In this document: positions 15,336 through 23,739 of the stretch, piece by piece | Position numbering within the stretch: the stretch's first letter is position 1 | Layout of the letters: the number at the start of each line of letters is the position of its first letter | Source of the DNA: Jiangella sp. DSM 45060 | GTDB lineage: Bacteria; Actinomycetota; Actinomycetes; Jiangellales; Jiangellaceae | NCBI RefSeq assembly: GCF_900105175.1 | Contig: NZ_LT629771.1 | Location: 4,163,501-4,227,500 of the forward strand | Reading direction: 5' to 3' | DNA: 64,000 nt | Translations under genes and position numbers: made by a program | The notes under the pieces: model-generated | Seen by the model: only the letters and a program-made list of their open reading frames with translations | What the model was told of the DNA's origin: nothing | The model's database searches: none

Positions 15336-16103
15336 TTAGTGTTGCGGCGATCCGACGATCATCGAGACGAGCCGGTGCTCGTTCTCCTTGCTGGCGGCGG
15401 CGTTCCCGACGACCCGTCCCTGCCGCAGGACGGTGGCCCGGTCGGCGATCTGGAGGACGTGCTCCATGTTGTGGGAGATCAGGACGACCGACATCCCCCG
15501 TTCCGGCAGCGACCGCACCAGCTCGATCACCTGCCGGCTCTCCCGGATGCCGAGCGCCGCGGTGGGCTCGTCCAGCACGACGACCCGGCTGGCGAACGCC
15601 GCCGCCCGGGCCACCGCCACGGCCTGCCGCTGGCCGCCGGACATCAGGCCGATCGGCTGGCGCGGGTCGGGGATGGTGACCTTGAGCTCGGCCGACGCCG
15701 CCTTCCAAGCCGCCAGCATCTGACGGTTGCGCAGGTAGCCCAGTGGCCCGAGCCAGCGCGGTGTTCGGTGCTCGCGGCCCATGAACATGTTGGCGAGGAC
15801 GTCGAGGTTGTCGAAGACCGCGAGATCCTGGTAGACGGTCTCGATCCCGGCGTCGCGCGAGTCCGCGGGGCTGCGGAAGTGCGCCGCCTCGCCGTCGATG
15901 CGCAGTTCGCCCGCGTCCAGCTGGTGCACGCCGGCGATGACCTTGACCAAGGTCGACTTCCCGGCCCCGTTGTCGCCGAGCAGCGCGACGATCTCGCCCT
16001 GGTGGAGCTGGAAGTCGACGCCGTTCAATGCGGTGACGTGGCCGAACGTCTTGTACGCCCCGGTGATCTGCAGCAACGGCGTGGTCGTCGTCGCCGGGCT
16101 CAT
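15336..16103 (-). CDS. Ribose-type ABC transporter ATP-binding protein (single ABC domain)
   Basis: This 255-residue ATPase shows Walker A G-D-N-G-A-G-K-S-T (about 43-51), signature M-S-G-G-Q-R-Q-A, Walker B V-V-V-L-D-E-P-T-A-A-L-G and the switch His in L-I-S-H-N. RbsA proteins usually have two fused ABC cassettes of about 500 residues. This one has a single cassette, as in the FrcA-like subgroup, and would work as a homodimer. The ATG at 16103 overlaps the permease stop (ATGA). Confidence 0.85.
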   Translation of the reverse strand: MSPATTTTPLLQITGAYKTFGHVTALNGVDFQLHQGEIVALLGDNGAGKSTLVKVIAGVHQLDAGELRIDGEAAHFRSPADSRDAGIETVYQDLAVFDNLDVLANMFMGREHRTPRWLGPLGYLRNRQMLAAWKAASAELKVTIPDPRQPIGLMSGGQRQAVAVARAAAFASRVVVLDEPTAALGIRESRQVIELVRSLPERGMSVVLISHNMEHVLQIADRATVLRQGRVVGNAAASKENEHRLVSMIVGSPQH

Positions 16104-17158
16104 CGTTCCACCTCCAGCGCGGTCAGCCGCTTCACGCGTTCCTCCAGCCGCCTGCGGATCACGTCGAGCTCGAGCGCGGCGAGGACGATGACGCCGACGG
16201 CGACCTGCTGCATGTACGGGCTGACGCCGAGCAGGTCCAGGCCGTTGCGGATGGTGCCGAGGATCAGGGCTCCGACCAGCACGTTCACGACGGTCCCGCG
16301 GCCACCGAAGAGGCTCGCGCCGCCGATGACGACGGCGATGATCGAGTCCAGCTCGGCGCCCGTCCCGGCCAGCGGGGTCGCGGTGTTGGTGCGTCCGGCC
16401 GCGATGATCCCGGCGCACGCCGCGGTGACCCCTGAGATGACGAACGCCGCCATCGTGATGCGACCGACCGGCAGACCCATCCGCGTGGCGCCCTCCGGGT
16501 TGCCGCCCAGCGCGTAGAGCCACCGGCCCCACTGCGTCCGGGTCGTGACGTACCAGAGCAGCAGCCCGAGGACGCCGACGAGCAGCACCGGCGTCGGCAC
16601 CGGGCCGAGCTCGCCGCCGCCGATCGTCGTGATCAGGTCCGGCAGGCCGACGACGGCGGTGCCGTCGGTGAGCAGCTGCGCCGCTCCGGCCGCCGCGCCG
16701 AGCGTGGCCAGCGTGACGATGAAGGGCTGCGGCAGCCGGCCCCACACGATCACGGCGCCGTTGATCGTCCCGATCAACGCCCCACCGAGCAGTGCGAGCA
16801 GGAGGAACTGCCAGCCGTTGCCGGTGCCGCCCACGACGGCGGCGAACACGACCGAGAACCCGATGACGGAGCCGACCGAGATGTCGATGCCCCTGATGAG
16901 CACGACGATCAGCTGGCCGAGCGCCAGAGCCATCACGATCGAGCTCTGCGCGCCGAGGTTCTGCAGGTTGCCGGAGGTCAGGAAGTACGGCGACGCCACG
17001 GTGAAGACCACCGCGAGGATCGCCAGCAGCAGCGTCGGGCCCAGACGGATCACCGCCAGCAGCAGCCGCGCGGAGGCGGCCTGCCGGCCGTCGCCCGGTG
17101 GTGCGGGCGCGTGGTCGGTGCCTGGGTCGGAGCGACGCTCGATGAACGCTCGGATCAA
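16100..17158 (-). CDS. Ribose-type ABC transporter permease
   Basis: This 352-residue RbsC-like permease has about eight to ten membrane segments and the D-I-S-V-G-S-V-I-G segment conserved in this family. I chose the TTG at 17158 because GAGAGGGA lies 8 nt upstream. The ATG at 17248 overlaps the TATGGT -10 box and so cannot be translated from that promoter. It is the first gene of the leftward operon of importer, M24 hydrolase, kinase, aldolase and dehydrogenase. Confidence 0.8.
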   Translation of the reverse strand: MIRAFIERRSDPGTDHAPAPPGDGRQAASARLLLAVIRLGPTLLLAILAVVFTVASPYFLTSGNLQNLGAQSSIVMALALGQLIVVLIRGIDISVGSVIGFSVVFAAVVGGTGNGWQFLLLALLGGALIGTINGAVIVWGRLPQPFIVTLATLGAAAGAAQLLTDGTAVVGLPDLITTIGGGELGPVPTPVLLVGVLGLLLWYVTTRTQWGRWLYALGGNPEGATRMGLPVGRITMAAFVISGVTAACAGIIAAGRTNTATPLAGTGAELDSIIAVVIGGASLFGGRGTVVNVLVGALILGTIRNGLDLLGVSPYMQQVAVGVIVLAALELDVIRRRLEERVKRLTALEVER

Positions 17159-17243
17159 TGGTGTCCCTCTCGGGTCATGGAGTGCCGGGCGCGGGAGCCG
17201 GGACGGCGCCGTGGCAGCCGCGGTGGATGTCGTCGTAGGCGGC

Positions 17244-17315
17244 ACCATAGGGTTTCCGACAAGAATTGGTCAACCGGTTGACCGATCCTGTTCACGCTCC
17301 GTACGCTGACCGACG
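17244..17315. promoter_or_regulatory. Mirror-image divergent promoters sharing one palindromic operator
   Basis: GGTCAACCGGTTGACC (17268-17283) is a perfect 16-bp palindrome. Its right half supplies the -35 TTGACC (17278-17283), followed by an 18-nt spacer and -10 TACGCT (17302-17307) for the rightward aminotransferase gene. Its left half supplies the -35 on the other strand (17273-17268), again with an 18-nt spacer and -10 TATGGT (17249-17244) for the permease operon. One repressor dimer would shut both. A near copy is at the GntR gene promoter. Confidence 0.8.
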
Positions 17316-18592
17316 TGACGATGGAACTTGCGATCGAGGGCGGCGCGGCCGCCTTCGGACACGAACCCCCTCGGTATCCGAGCTTCTCGGCGGCGATCCT
17401 GGAGCGGCTGGTCCAGGTGATCAGCACCGGGCCGACGCAAGGGCTCTCCAAGCACCATCCGGTCGTCGGAGAGTTCGAGCGGGCGCTGGCCGAGTTCCAC
17501 GAGGTGCCGCACTGCCTGAGCGCGAGCTCCGGGCACGGCGCGCTGCAGTCGGCGCTGATCGGGCTGGAGATCGCCGACGGCGATCACGTCATCACGTCGC
17601 CGTACTCCTGGGGCGCGTCGGTGTCGTGCATCCTCCACAACGGCGCGGTCCCCGTGTTCTGCGATGTGAGTGCCGAGACCGGCCTCATCGACCCGGACAC
17701 GCTCGAGTCGGCCCTGACGCCGCACACCCGCGCCGTCCTCGTGCCGCACCTGTACGGGCAGGTCAGCGACATGACGGCGATCCTCGACTTCGCCGATCGC
17801 CACGGCCTGGCCGTGATCGAGGACGGCAGCCAGGCACACGGCGCCCGCCACCGCGGCCGGCGGCTCGGCTCGCTCGGCGACGCCGCCGGCTTCTCGATCA
17901 ACGGCGTCAAGCCGCTGGCGACGACCGAGGGCGGCTATCTCGTCACCCGCCGCGAATCGGTCTACTGGACGCCGACCATCAGCGCCCAACATGCCGGGCG
18001 CGGCGAGCTGATCGGGCGCGCCAGTGAGCCGGGCTTCCCCGACGACCTGCGCGACCTCGTCGACACCCTCGTCTACACCTACCGGCCCAACCTCGCCTCG
18101 CTGATCCTGGCGCTGGACCAGCTGCCGCACGTCGACGAGCTCAACGCGAACCGGCGCACCAACGCGGAAGCGCTGCGGAAGAAGATCGCCGGCCTCGACC
18201 TTTTCTCCATGCCGGCCTACCCGGCCGACGACTCGCCCGTCTATCACATGGTGACGATCAACGTCCGTGTTCCGCGGTGGCGCGACGCGATCCTGCGGGC
18301 GCTGCAGGCCGAGGGTGTGCCGGCGGTCTCGTACGTGGCCCGCGGCCTCAACGAGTCGCCGCGACTGAGCCCGTCATACGCCGGACCGAAGGTGATGTGG
18401 ACGGGCGCCATCCGGCGCTCCGGGTACGACGCGACGGCGGCGGATCTGCCCGGTACGCGGGCGAAGGTGGCCGCGTCGATCGAGATCCCGTGGAACTACG
18501 TCGAGGAGAACGAGGACCTCACCACCGACCTGGCGCTCGCCTTCACGAAGATCCAGGCCAACACCGACGCGCTGCGGCGGCTTGCCGCATGA
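17315..18592 (+). CDS. DegT/DnrJ/EryC1/StrS-family PLP-dependent aminotransferase
   Basis: This 425-residue fold-type I enzyme shows the S-S-G-H-G-A-L phosphate-binding turn, D170 in V-I-E-D-G-S-Q-A-H-G, and the PLP-lysine K199 in S-I-N-G-V-K-P-L, followed by T-E-G-G. Family members transaminate keto-sugars or act as dehydrases. The GTG at 17315 lies 7 nt after the -10 TACGCT, so the transcript is probably leaderless; an ATG at 17321 is the alternative. It is co-transcribed with the amidohydrolase (ATGA overlap) and controlled with the divergent catabolic operon. Confidence 0.8.
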   Translation: MTMELAIEGGAAAFGHEPPRYPSFSAAILERLVQVISTGPTQGLSKHHPVVGEFERALAEFHEVPHCLSASSGHGALQSALIGLEIADGDHVITSPYSWGASVSCILHNGAVPVFCDVSAETGLIDPDTLESALTPHTRAVLVPHLYGQVSDMTAILDFADRHGLAVIEDGSQAHGARHRGRRLGSLGDAAGFSINGVKPLATTEGGYLVTRRESVYWTPTISAQHAGRGELIGRASEPGFPDDLRDLVDTLVYTYRPNLASLILALDQLPHVDELNANRRTNAEALRKKIAGLDLFSMPAYPADDSPVYHMVTINVRVPRWRDAILRALQAEGVPAVSYVARGLNESPRLSPSYAGPKVMWTGAIRRSGYDATAADLPGTRAKVAASIEIPWNYVEENEDLTTDLALAFTKIQANTDALRRLAA

Positions 18593-19632
18593 CCAGCCGG
18601 CTCGCACGCGCCGCGGCCGGGCCGCACGACGGCTACCGCTCCCGCTTCCACGGCCAGATCATCGACGTCCACACACACTTCTCCGTCGGTGCCGGCGACG
18701 CGGCCGTCGCCGCCGTGCGGGCCGCGGGCCTCGGCGGGCTGGTCAACCTCGTCGGAGCCTGGCCGCCGCAGCCGTTCGAGGAGTGGCGGGCCGGCTGGAG
18801 CGGCGACCGCGCGGTCGCCGGGATGGTCCTCTTCCACGCTCCCGATCTCGCGGGCATCGGATCCCCCGACTTCGAGCGGAACCTCGCCGACGACGTCCGG
18901 CGCGCCTTCGAACTGGGCGCCCGCGGCCTCAAGATCTGGAAGCAGCTGGGCCTCTGGCTCACCGACGCGCGCGGCGACCGGGTCGCCGTCGACGACGAGC
19001 GGCTGTCGCCGATGTGGGAGTGCGCCGCGCGGCACCGGCGTCCGGCCGGCATCCACATCGCCGACCCGCAGCCGTTCTTCCAGCCCGTCGCGCCGGACAA
19101 CCCGCGCTACACCGAACTGCTGGAACGACCCGACTGGTCCTTCGCCGGCGAGGAGTTCCCCAGCCTGGAGACGCTGCACGACGAGTTCGAGCGGCTGGTG
19201 TCGGCGCATCCGGCGACGGACTTCGTCGCGCTGCACGGCGGCTGCTTCATCCCGTTCGATCGCCTGCACCGGATGATGCGGCGGTACCCGAACCTCTGGC
19301 TGGAGACGTCGGCACGCGTCCTCGACCTCGCCCAGGAGCCGGCGGCGGCCCGTGCACTGCTGTGCGACTTCGCCGACCGGGTGCTCTTCGGCAGCGACTA
19401 CGCGCGCATGGCCGGGTGGCTGGACCAGCCGCTGCCCGGCGAGTACCCCGACCTCACCCGGGCCTTCTACGCGCGGAACCTGGCCTTCTTCGAGACCGGC
19501 CTGGACGGGATCGGCAACCCGTTCCCGTTCCAGTCCGAGACGACGGTCCGCGGCCTGGACCTGCCCGACGACGTCCTGGAGAAGTTGTACTTCCGCAACG
19601 CGCAGCGGCTGCTGGACCTCCCGGCTACCTGA
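18589..19632 (+). CDS. Amidohydrolase family protein (TIM-barrel, COG2159-like)
   Basis: This 347-residue protein has an N-terminal I-I-D-V-H-T-H-F metal motif (about 22-29), I-H-I-A-D for the mid-barrel His, A-L-H-G-G-C and the late barrel D in L-F-G-S-D-Y-A. It fits amidohydrolase_2-type hydrolases and decarboxylases. The start overlaps the aminotransferase stop. Together with the aminotransferase it suggests that the catabolised compound carries an amino or amide group. Substrate unknown. Confidence 0.8.
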   Translation: MTSRLARAAAGPHDGYRSRFHGQIIDVHTHFSVGAGDAAVAAVRAAGLGGLVNLVGAWPPQPFEEWRAGWSGDRAVAGMVLFHAPDLAGIGSPDFERNLADDVRRAFELGARGLKIWKQLGLWLTDARGDRVAVDDERLSPMWECAARHRRPAGIHIADPQPFFQPVAPDNPRYTELLERPDWSFAGEEFPSLETLHDEFERLVSAHPATDFVALHGGCFIPFDRLHRMMRRYPNLWLETSARVLDLAQEPAAARALLCDFADRVLFGSDYARMAGWLDQPLPGEYPDLTRAFYARNLAFFETGLDGIGNPFPFQSETTVRGLDLPDDVLEKLYFRNAQRLLDLPAT

Positions 19633-20125
19633 GCACGGAATCGACGAAGGTGGCGAGGTTGCGGCGGGCGCGGGCGATCTTCTCCTCGACGGGGGTGGTC
19701 TCGATGGGCTGGACGGCGACGACGGCCTTCTTGCGGCCGCGGACGTAGAGCGAGCAGGCGAGGTCGGCGCAGACGTACTGGCCGACGCTGTTGCCCTGGC
19801 GGCCGGCCTCGCCTGCGCGGCGGGCGGTCATCAGCGTGACGCCCCCGCCGCTGTGCGCCGTCAGGCACAGCGAGCACATGCTGCTGCTGGTGAAGCCGCG
19901 GCCGGACTTCGGGTTCGCCCGCATGGTGACGCCGAGCAGCCCGCCGTCGTCGCGCTCGGTGACGAGGTAGGCGCGGTCGAGAGCGCCGGGGTCGCGCCAG
20001 CCGAGGAAGTCGAGGTCGTCCCAGGGTCGTTCGTCGAGGTCGCGCGGAACGGTCAGCCGCTGGGCCTCGCCCTTGGAGCAGTTGACGAAGCAGCGGCGGA
20101 TGTCGCGCTCGGTGATCGGCCTCAT
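19625..20125 (-). CDS. FBP-domain protein (C-terminal treble-clef zinc finger)
   Basis: This 166-residue protein is typical of the actinobacterial FBP family annotated as fibronectin-binding or elongation-factor-G-binding-like. It has an N-terminal helical part, then C-S-L-C and later C-A-D-L-A-C as the zinc knuckles. The ATG at 20125 is preceded by TAGCGT at a 7-nt distance, which suggests a leaderless message. Such proteins have been linked to EF-G and fusidic-acid tolerance in the broader family; that role is not shown here. It converges with the amidohydrolase gene by 8 bp. Confidence 0.8.
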   Translation of the reverse strand: MRPITERDIRRCFVNCSKGEAQRLTVPRDLDERPWDDLDFLGWRDPGALDRAYLVTERDDGGLLGVTMRANPKSGRGFTSSSMCSLCLTAHSGGGVTLMTARRAGEAGRQGNSVGQYVCADLACSLYVRGRKKAVVAVQPIETTPVEEKIARARRNLATFVDSVLR

Positions 20126-20186
20126 GCCTGCGACGCTAACTCCGCCCGATTTCCGCGGGCAACGCATTTACCGGCGGCCGGGGCCG

Positions 20187-21281
20187 TCACGCGAACAGGA
20201 TGCGGCGGGCGACGGCCCGGCCGGGCGGCGTGCGCAGCAGCGCGAACCCCGCGGCCGCGGCGGCCGGCGTGCGCACCCGGGCCAGCCCGTGCCGCAGCGC
20301 GAGCCGGCCGCGGAAGCGGGCCCGCAGCTGGCCGCCGTCGTAGTGGGCGAGGGCGTCGGGGCGCCCGGCGCGCAGGGCGTCGTCGAGGACGGAGGCGGCG
20401 TGCTCGGACAACCGGAGGCAGGGGTCGAGCCCACCGGCCGTCAACGGTGAGACGGCGCCCGCGGCGTCGCCGACCAGCAGGCCGTCGGGGCCGCCGATGC
20501 GCCGCAGCATGCCGCCGACCGGGATCGGGCCGCCGCGCCGCTCGACCTCGGCATCGGCCGGACGCCGCAGTCCCTCGAGGCCGGGCGCCGCGGCGCTGAA
20601 CCGGGCCAGCGCCCGGCGCATGCCGTCAGGGAAGCGGTCGGCGTACCCGGCGACCCCGACGTGCGCGTGCCGGCCGTCGTCGACGACCCAGGCGAGGTAG
20701 CCGGGGGCGAGCGCGGGGTCGACGACGCAGTGGAAGGTCGGCGGCCGCTCCCCCGCCGGGACGGCGAACACCTCCTCGGCGCCGGTGAGCAGGTGCTCGT
20801 TGCGGTCGAGGCCGAGGTCGCGCGCCACCCGCGAGCGCGCGCCGTCGGCACCGACGACGAACCGTGCCCGCACCCGCAGCAGCCCGTCCGGCCCGCTGAG
20901 CAGGTACGACGACCGTCCCCGGCCCTCGTAGCGGGTGCCGAGCAGCACCCGCACGCCCGCCGCTGCCGCCGTCCGCGCGCCCGCCGCGTAGAGCGCCGCC
21001 ATGTCGCCGACGCGGTACTCGTCGCGCTCGCTGACCAGCGTGACGGGGCTGCGCCGGCTGGGCGGGTAGAGGACGACGCGGCGGATCGGCGGGCCCAGGT
21101 GCTCGGGCGGCAGCGCGAAGTCCTCGAGCGTGCGGCGGACGAAGATCCCGGTGGTGCGGACGGCGCCGCCGAGCCGCGCCCGCCGCTCGGCCAGCAGCAC
21201 GTCGTGACCGGCCCGCGCCAGCAGCGTCGCCGTGTGCAGCCCGGCCAGCCCGGCGCCGACGACCAGCACGTCGGCCCTCAC
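20187..21281 (-). CDS. NAD(P)/FAD-dependent oxidoreductase (geranylgeranyl-reductase-like)
   Basis: This 364-residue flavoprotein has G-A-G-L-A-G-L-H at the N-terminus, V-V-G-A-D-G-A-R-S in the middle and L-L-V-G-D-A-A-G-A-V-S-P-L-T-A-G-G near residue 270. This is the motif set of the geranylgeranyl reductase and aromatic hydroxylase group. The GTG start overlaps the stop of the small XRE gene, so the two are coupled. It could act on isoprenoid lipids or quinones. No biosynthetic partner is adjacent. Confidence 0.8.
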   Translation of the reverse strand: MRADVLVVGAGLAGLHTATLLARAGHDVLLAERRARLGGAVRTTGIFVRRTLEDFALPPEHLGPPIRRVVLYPPSRRSPVTLVSERDEYRVGDMAALYAAGARTAAAAGVRVLLGTRYEGRGRSSYLLSGPDGLLRVRARFVVGADGARSRVARDLGLDRNEHLLTGAEEVFAVPAGERPPTFHCVVDPALAPGYLAWVVDDGRHAHVGVAGYADRFPDGMRRALARFSAAAPGLEGLRRPADAEVERRGGPIPVGGMLRRIGGPDGLLVGDAAGAVSPLTAGGLDPCLRLSEHAASVLDDALRAGRPDALAHYDGGQLRARFRGRLALRHGLARVRTPAAAAAGFALLRTPPGRAVARRILFA

Positions 21282-21493
21282 TCGTCACCGTCCGGGACCC
21301 ACTCGAGCAGGTCGCCGGGCTGGCACCCGAGGACCCGGCACATCGCCTCCAGCGTGCTGAACCGGACCGCCTTCGCCCGGCCGTTCTTCAGGACGGCGAC
21401 GTTGGCCGGCGTCAGCCCGACCCGCTCCGCGAACTCGCCGACGCTCAGCTTCCGCTTCGCCAGCTCGACGTCGATGCGCACGACGATGGGCAT
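21278..21493 (-). CDS. Small XRE/Cro-type regulator (YozG-like)
   Basis: This 71-residue protein is almost entirely an HTH: L-S-V-G-E-F-A-E-R-V-G-L-T, N-V-A-V-L-K-N-G-R-A-K-A-V-R-F, then C-R-V-L-G-C-Q-P-G-D-L-L. It is the standard partner of DUF2975 membrane proteins. Its ATG overlaps the DUF2975 stop by one base (TGATG). Targets are unknown; control of its own operon is usual for the pair. Confidence 0.85.
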   Translation of the reverse strand: MPIVVRIDVELAKRKLSVGEFAERVGLTPANVAVLKNGRAKAVRFSTLEAMCRVLGCQPGDLLEWVPDGDE

Positions 21494-21972
21494 CAGATCA
21501 CCGCGTCCATGTCCGAGCGCAGCGTGGTGGCCTGCCGGAGCAGCGCCCGCATGACGATCATCAGCAGCACCAGCGCTCCCCCGGCCAGCACGACCCCGAA
21601 CAGCAGCACCGGCAGCCCCGGCCCGTCGACGAGCACGCTGACGTAGACGAACGCGGCCAGCAGCAGCCCCCACGCGACGGCCATGGTCGCCACGATCGCG
21701 TTCACCCAGACGAACGCGGCCTCGCTGAAGATGCGCCCGGCCCGGACCATGCCGAGCAGCCGCCACGTGCAGACGATGACGACCTGCACGCAGACCAGCT
21801 CGACGACGGAGAACGCCAGCGCCGGCCACTGCAGGAACGCGAGGTCGGGCTCGTCGTCGGCCAGGGACGCGAGCGTCGGCGGCAGGACGGCGACCTGCGC
21901 CACGACCAGCCCGGCGAACAGCAGGACGAGCAGGACGCGGAGCGGGCCGACGGCCCGGTGGGTGGACGGCAT
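21493..21972 (-). CDS. DUF2975 membrane protein
   Basis: This 159-residue integral membrane protein has four predicted helices and a short cytoplasmic start at the ATG at 21972. DUF2975 proteins accompany small XRE regulators and probably modulate them or sense the membrane. The region upstream has an AT-rich stretch (about 21984-22015) where the promoter should lie, although no textbook -35/-10 pair is seen. The operon continues with the XRE gene and the FAD reductase. Confidence 0.75.
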   Translation of the reverse strand: MPSTHRAVGPLRVLLVLLFAGLVVAQVAVLPPTLASLADDEPDLAFLQWPALAFSVVELVCVQVVIVCTWRLLGMVRAGRIFSEAAFVWVNAIVATMAVAWGLLLAAFVYVSVLVDGPGLPVLLFGVVLAGGALVLLMIVMRALLRQATTLRSDMDAVI

Positions 21973-22003
21973 GCACCGACTGTCGTCCGATATCCATCGA
22001 AAG

Positions 22004-23647
22004 TCAATAGATTTCGCTCGATGCTCCGCCGGCGGCCGCGGGCTGCCGGCGGGGAATCCCACGGGCCGCGAACAGCGCGGCCAGCGCGAGCAGCGCCAGC
22101 AGCGAGAGCGCCGAGCGCAGGCCGTCGACGCGCGCCTCGGCGTTGGCCTCGACGACCGCCGTGGTGACGTCCGCGGGGGCGCCGGCGTCCTCGAGCGCGC
22201 TGGTCAGCTGGTCGTCGGAGACGAACGGCACGCCGCCGGCCAGCTCCGCCTCGGCCTGGGTGGTCAGCTGCGCCGGGACGGCCGGGTCGTCACGCACGTT
22301 GATGAAGAACGACGTCGTCAGCGCCGCGATCAGCACGGCGCCGGCCAGCGCCGTCCCGATCGACGACCCCAGGAACATCACGCTGTTCTGCACGCCGCCC
22401 ACCTCGTCGCTGCGCTCGTCCGGCACCGACGACACCGTGACGCTGCCCAGCTGCGACGCCAGCGCGCCGATGCCGAGCCCGGCCAGGATCAACGGCCAGC
22501 TGACGATCTCGGCACCCGCGTCGGCGTCGAGCACCGCGACCAGCCACACGATGCCAGCGCCCATCGACAGGAAGCCGGCCCGCACGACCAGCCGCGGCGA
22601 CGCGCCGGGCACGAGCTTCGGGATCCCGAGCGCCGTCGCGAGCAGCGCCAGCGACAGCGGCAGGATCCGCACGCCCGTCTCGATGGCCGACAGCCCCAGC
22701 GCGACGGAGAGGAACAGCGGAACGGTGAAGAACACGCCGGCCAGCACCACGTACTGGAAGAGGAACGAGACCAACCCCGCCCGCAGGACGCCGTTGCGCA
22801 GCAGCGCCGGGTCGAACAGGATCGCCTGACCGGCGTCGCGCCGCCGCCGTTCCCAGGCAGCGAACCCGAGCAGCACCAGGCCGCCGCCCAGTAGCAGCCA
22901 GATCACCGGCGACAGGCCCAGCCACTCCGGCGCGTCCGGCTTCGGGTTGACGAATCCCCAGGTGCCGGAGCGGATGACGGCGAAGACGACGAGGCCGAGC
23001 CCCAGCGCCGACAACACGGTGCCGACAACGTCCAGCCGCGCCGAGCGGTCGCCGGGCGCGTCGGCCAGCCGCCGCGTCAGCACCAGGATCGCGCCGACGA
23101 TCAGCACCTCGCCCGCGAACACCCACCGCCACGACGCGTACGTCGTCAGCGCCCCGCCGATCAGCGGCCCGAGCGCGACGGCGATCGCGCCGGCCGCCGC
23201 CACCAGGCCGTACGCCCGCGGCCGGGCGCCGCGGTCGAAGTTCGCCGCGATCAGGGCGACGATCGCCGGCATGATCAGCGCCGCGCCGACACCCTCCAGC
23301 ACGGACCAGCCGACCAGCAGCACCGCCAGGTTCGGCGCCAGCGACGTCGTCAGCGATCCGCAGCCGTAGACGACGCAGCCGATCGCGAACGCGCGCTTGC
23401 GGCCCAGGATCTCGCCGATCTTCCCGCCGGTGATCATCAGCGATGACATCACCAGCGTGTAGAACGTGATGGCGGACTGGATCCCGGTGACCGTCGTGCC
23501 CAGGTCCGCCGCGACGGTGGCGATGGACACGTTCATGACCGAGCTGTCCAGCGCCATCAGGAACTGGCCCGACGCCAGCGTCAGCAGGATCAGCCCCGAC
23601 GCGGCCGGCGCCACGCCGCTCGTGACCGGCCCTCTGGACTCCACCAT
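22004..23647 (-). CDS. MFS drug transporter, DHA2 family (14 TM, EmrB/QacA-like)
   Basis: This 547-residue protein has motif D1 (L-D-S-S-V-M-N-V), motif A (G-K-I-G-E-I-L-G-R-K-R) and motif C (G-P-L-I-G-G-A-L), as in DHA2 proton antiporters. The C-terminus has the extra periplasmic segment and final helix common in this group. The first residue is M at 23647. A strong hairpin covers the bases directly upstream, including the G-rich ribosome binding site (see the entry at 23655). The exported compound is unknown. Confidence 0.85.
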   Translation of the reverse strand: MVESRGPVTSGVAPAASGLILLTLASGQFLMALDSSVMNVSIATVAADLGTTVTGIQSAITFYTLVMSSLMITGGKIGEILGRKRAFAIGCVVYGCGSLTTSLAPNLAVLLVGWSVLEGVGAALIMPAIVALIAANFDRGARPRAYGLVAAAGAIAVALGPLIGGALTTYASWRWVFAGEVLIVGAILVLTRRLADAPGDRSARLDVVGTVLSALGLGLVVFAVIRSGTWGFVNPKPDAPEWLGLSPVIWLLLGGGLVLLGFAAWERRRRDAGQAILFDPALLRNGVLRAGLVSFLFQYVVLAGVFFTVPLFLSVALGLSAIETGVRILPLSLALLATALGIPKLVPGASPRLVVRAGFLSMGAGIVWLVAVLDADAGAEIVSWPLILAGLGIGALASQLGSVTVSSVPDERSDEVGGVQNSVMFLGSSIGTALAGAVLIAALTTSFFINVRDDPAVPAQLTTQAEAELAGGVPFVSDDQLTSALEDAGAPADVTTAVVEANAEARVDGLRSALSLLALLALAALFAARGIPRRQPAAAGGASSEIY

Positions 23648-23654
23648 GAGGCAC

Positions 23655-23694
23655 CCCCGTCCAGGACTCGCACCTCAGCGTGCCCTGGACGGGG
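23655..23694 (-). promoter_or_regulatory. Hairpin directly upstream of the MFS start codon
   Basis: On the mRNA strand CCCCGTCCAGG and CCTGGACGGGG form an 11-bp perfect stem. The 18-nt loop contains a further GCAC/GTGC stem. The 3' arm ends 8 nt before the ATG and contains the only G-rich ribosome-binding-site candidate. CCCCGTCC occurs once more just upstream, so an alternative pairing exists. It could be a translational switch, an operator or the terminator-like end of an upstream transcript. Confidence 0.5.
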
Positions 23695-23739
23695 CGGTCC
23701 GTCCTCACCCGTCGCGTGGGAGAGCGGACGGGGCCGGCC

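Noticed and set aside
17158-17248. ATG at 17248 as permease start
   Set aside because: It overlaps the -10 box of the predicted promoter, and a well-spaced TTG start with a ribosome binding site exists at 17158.
18738-18745. GGTCAACC inside the amidohydrolase gene
   Set aside because: Only one half-site is present, inside a coding region, with no symmetric partner, so it is probably chance.
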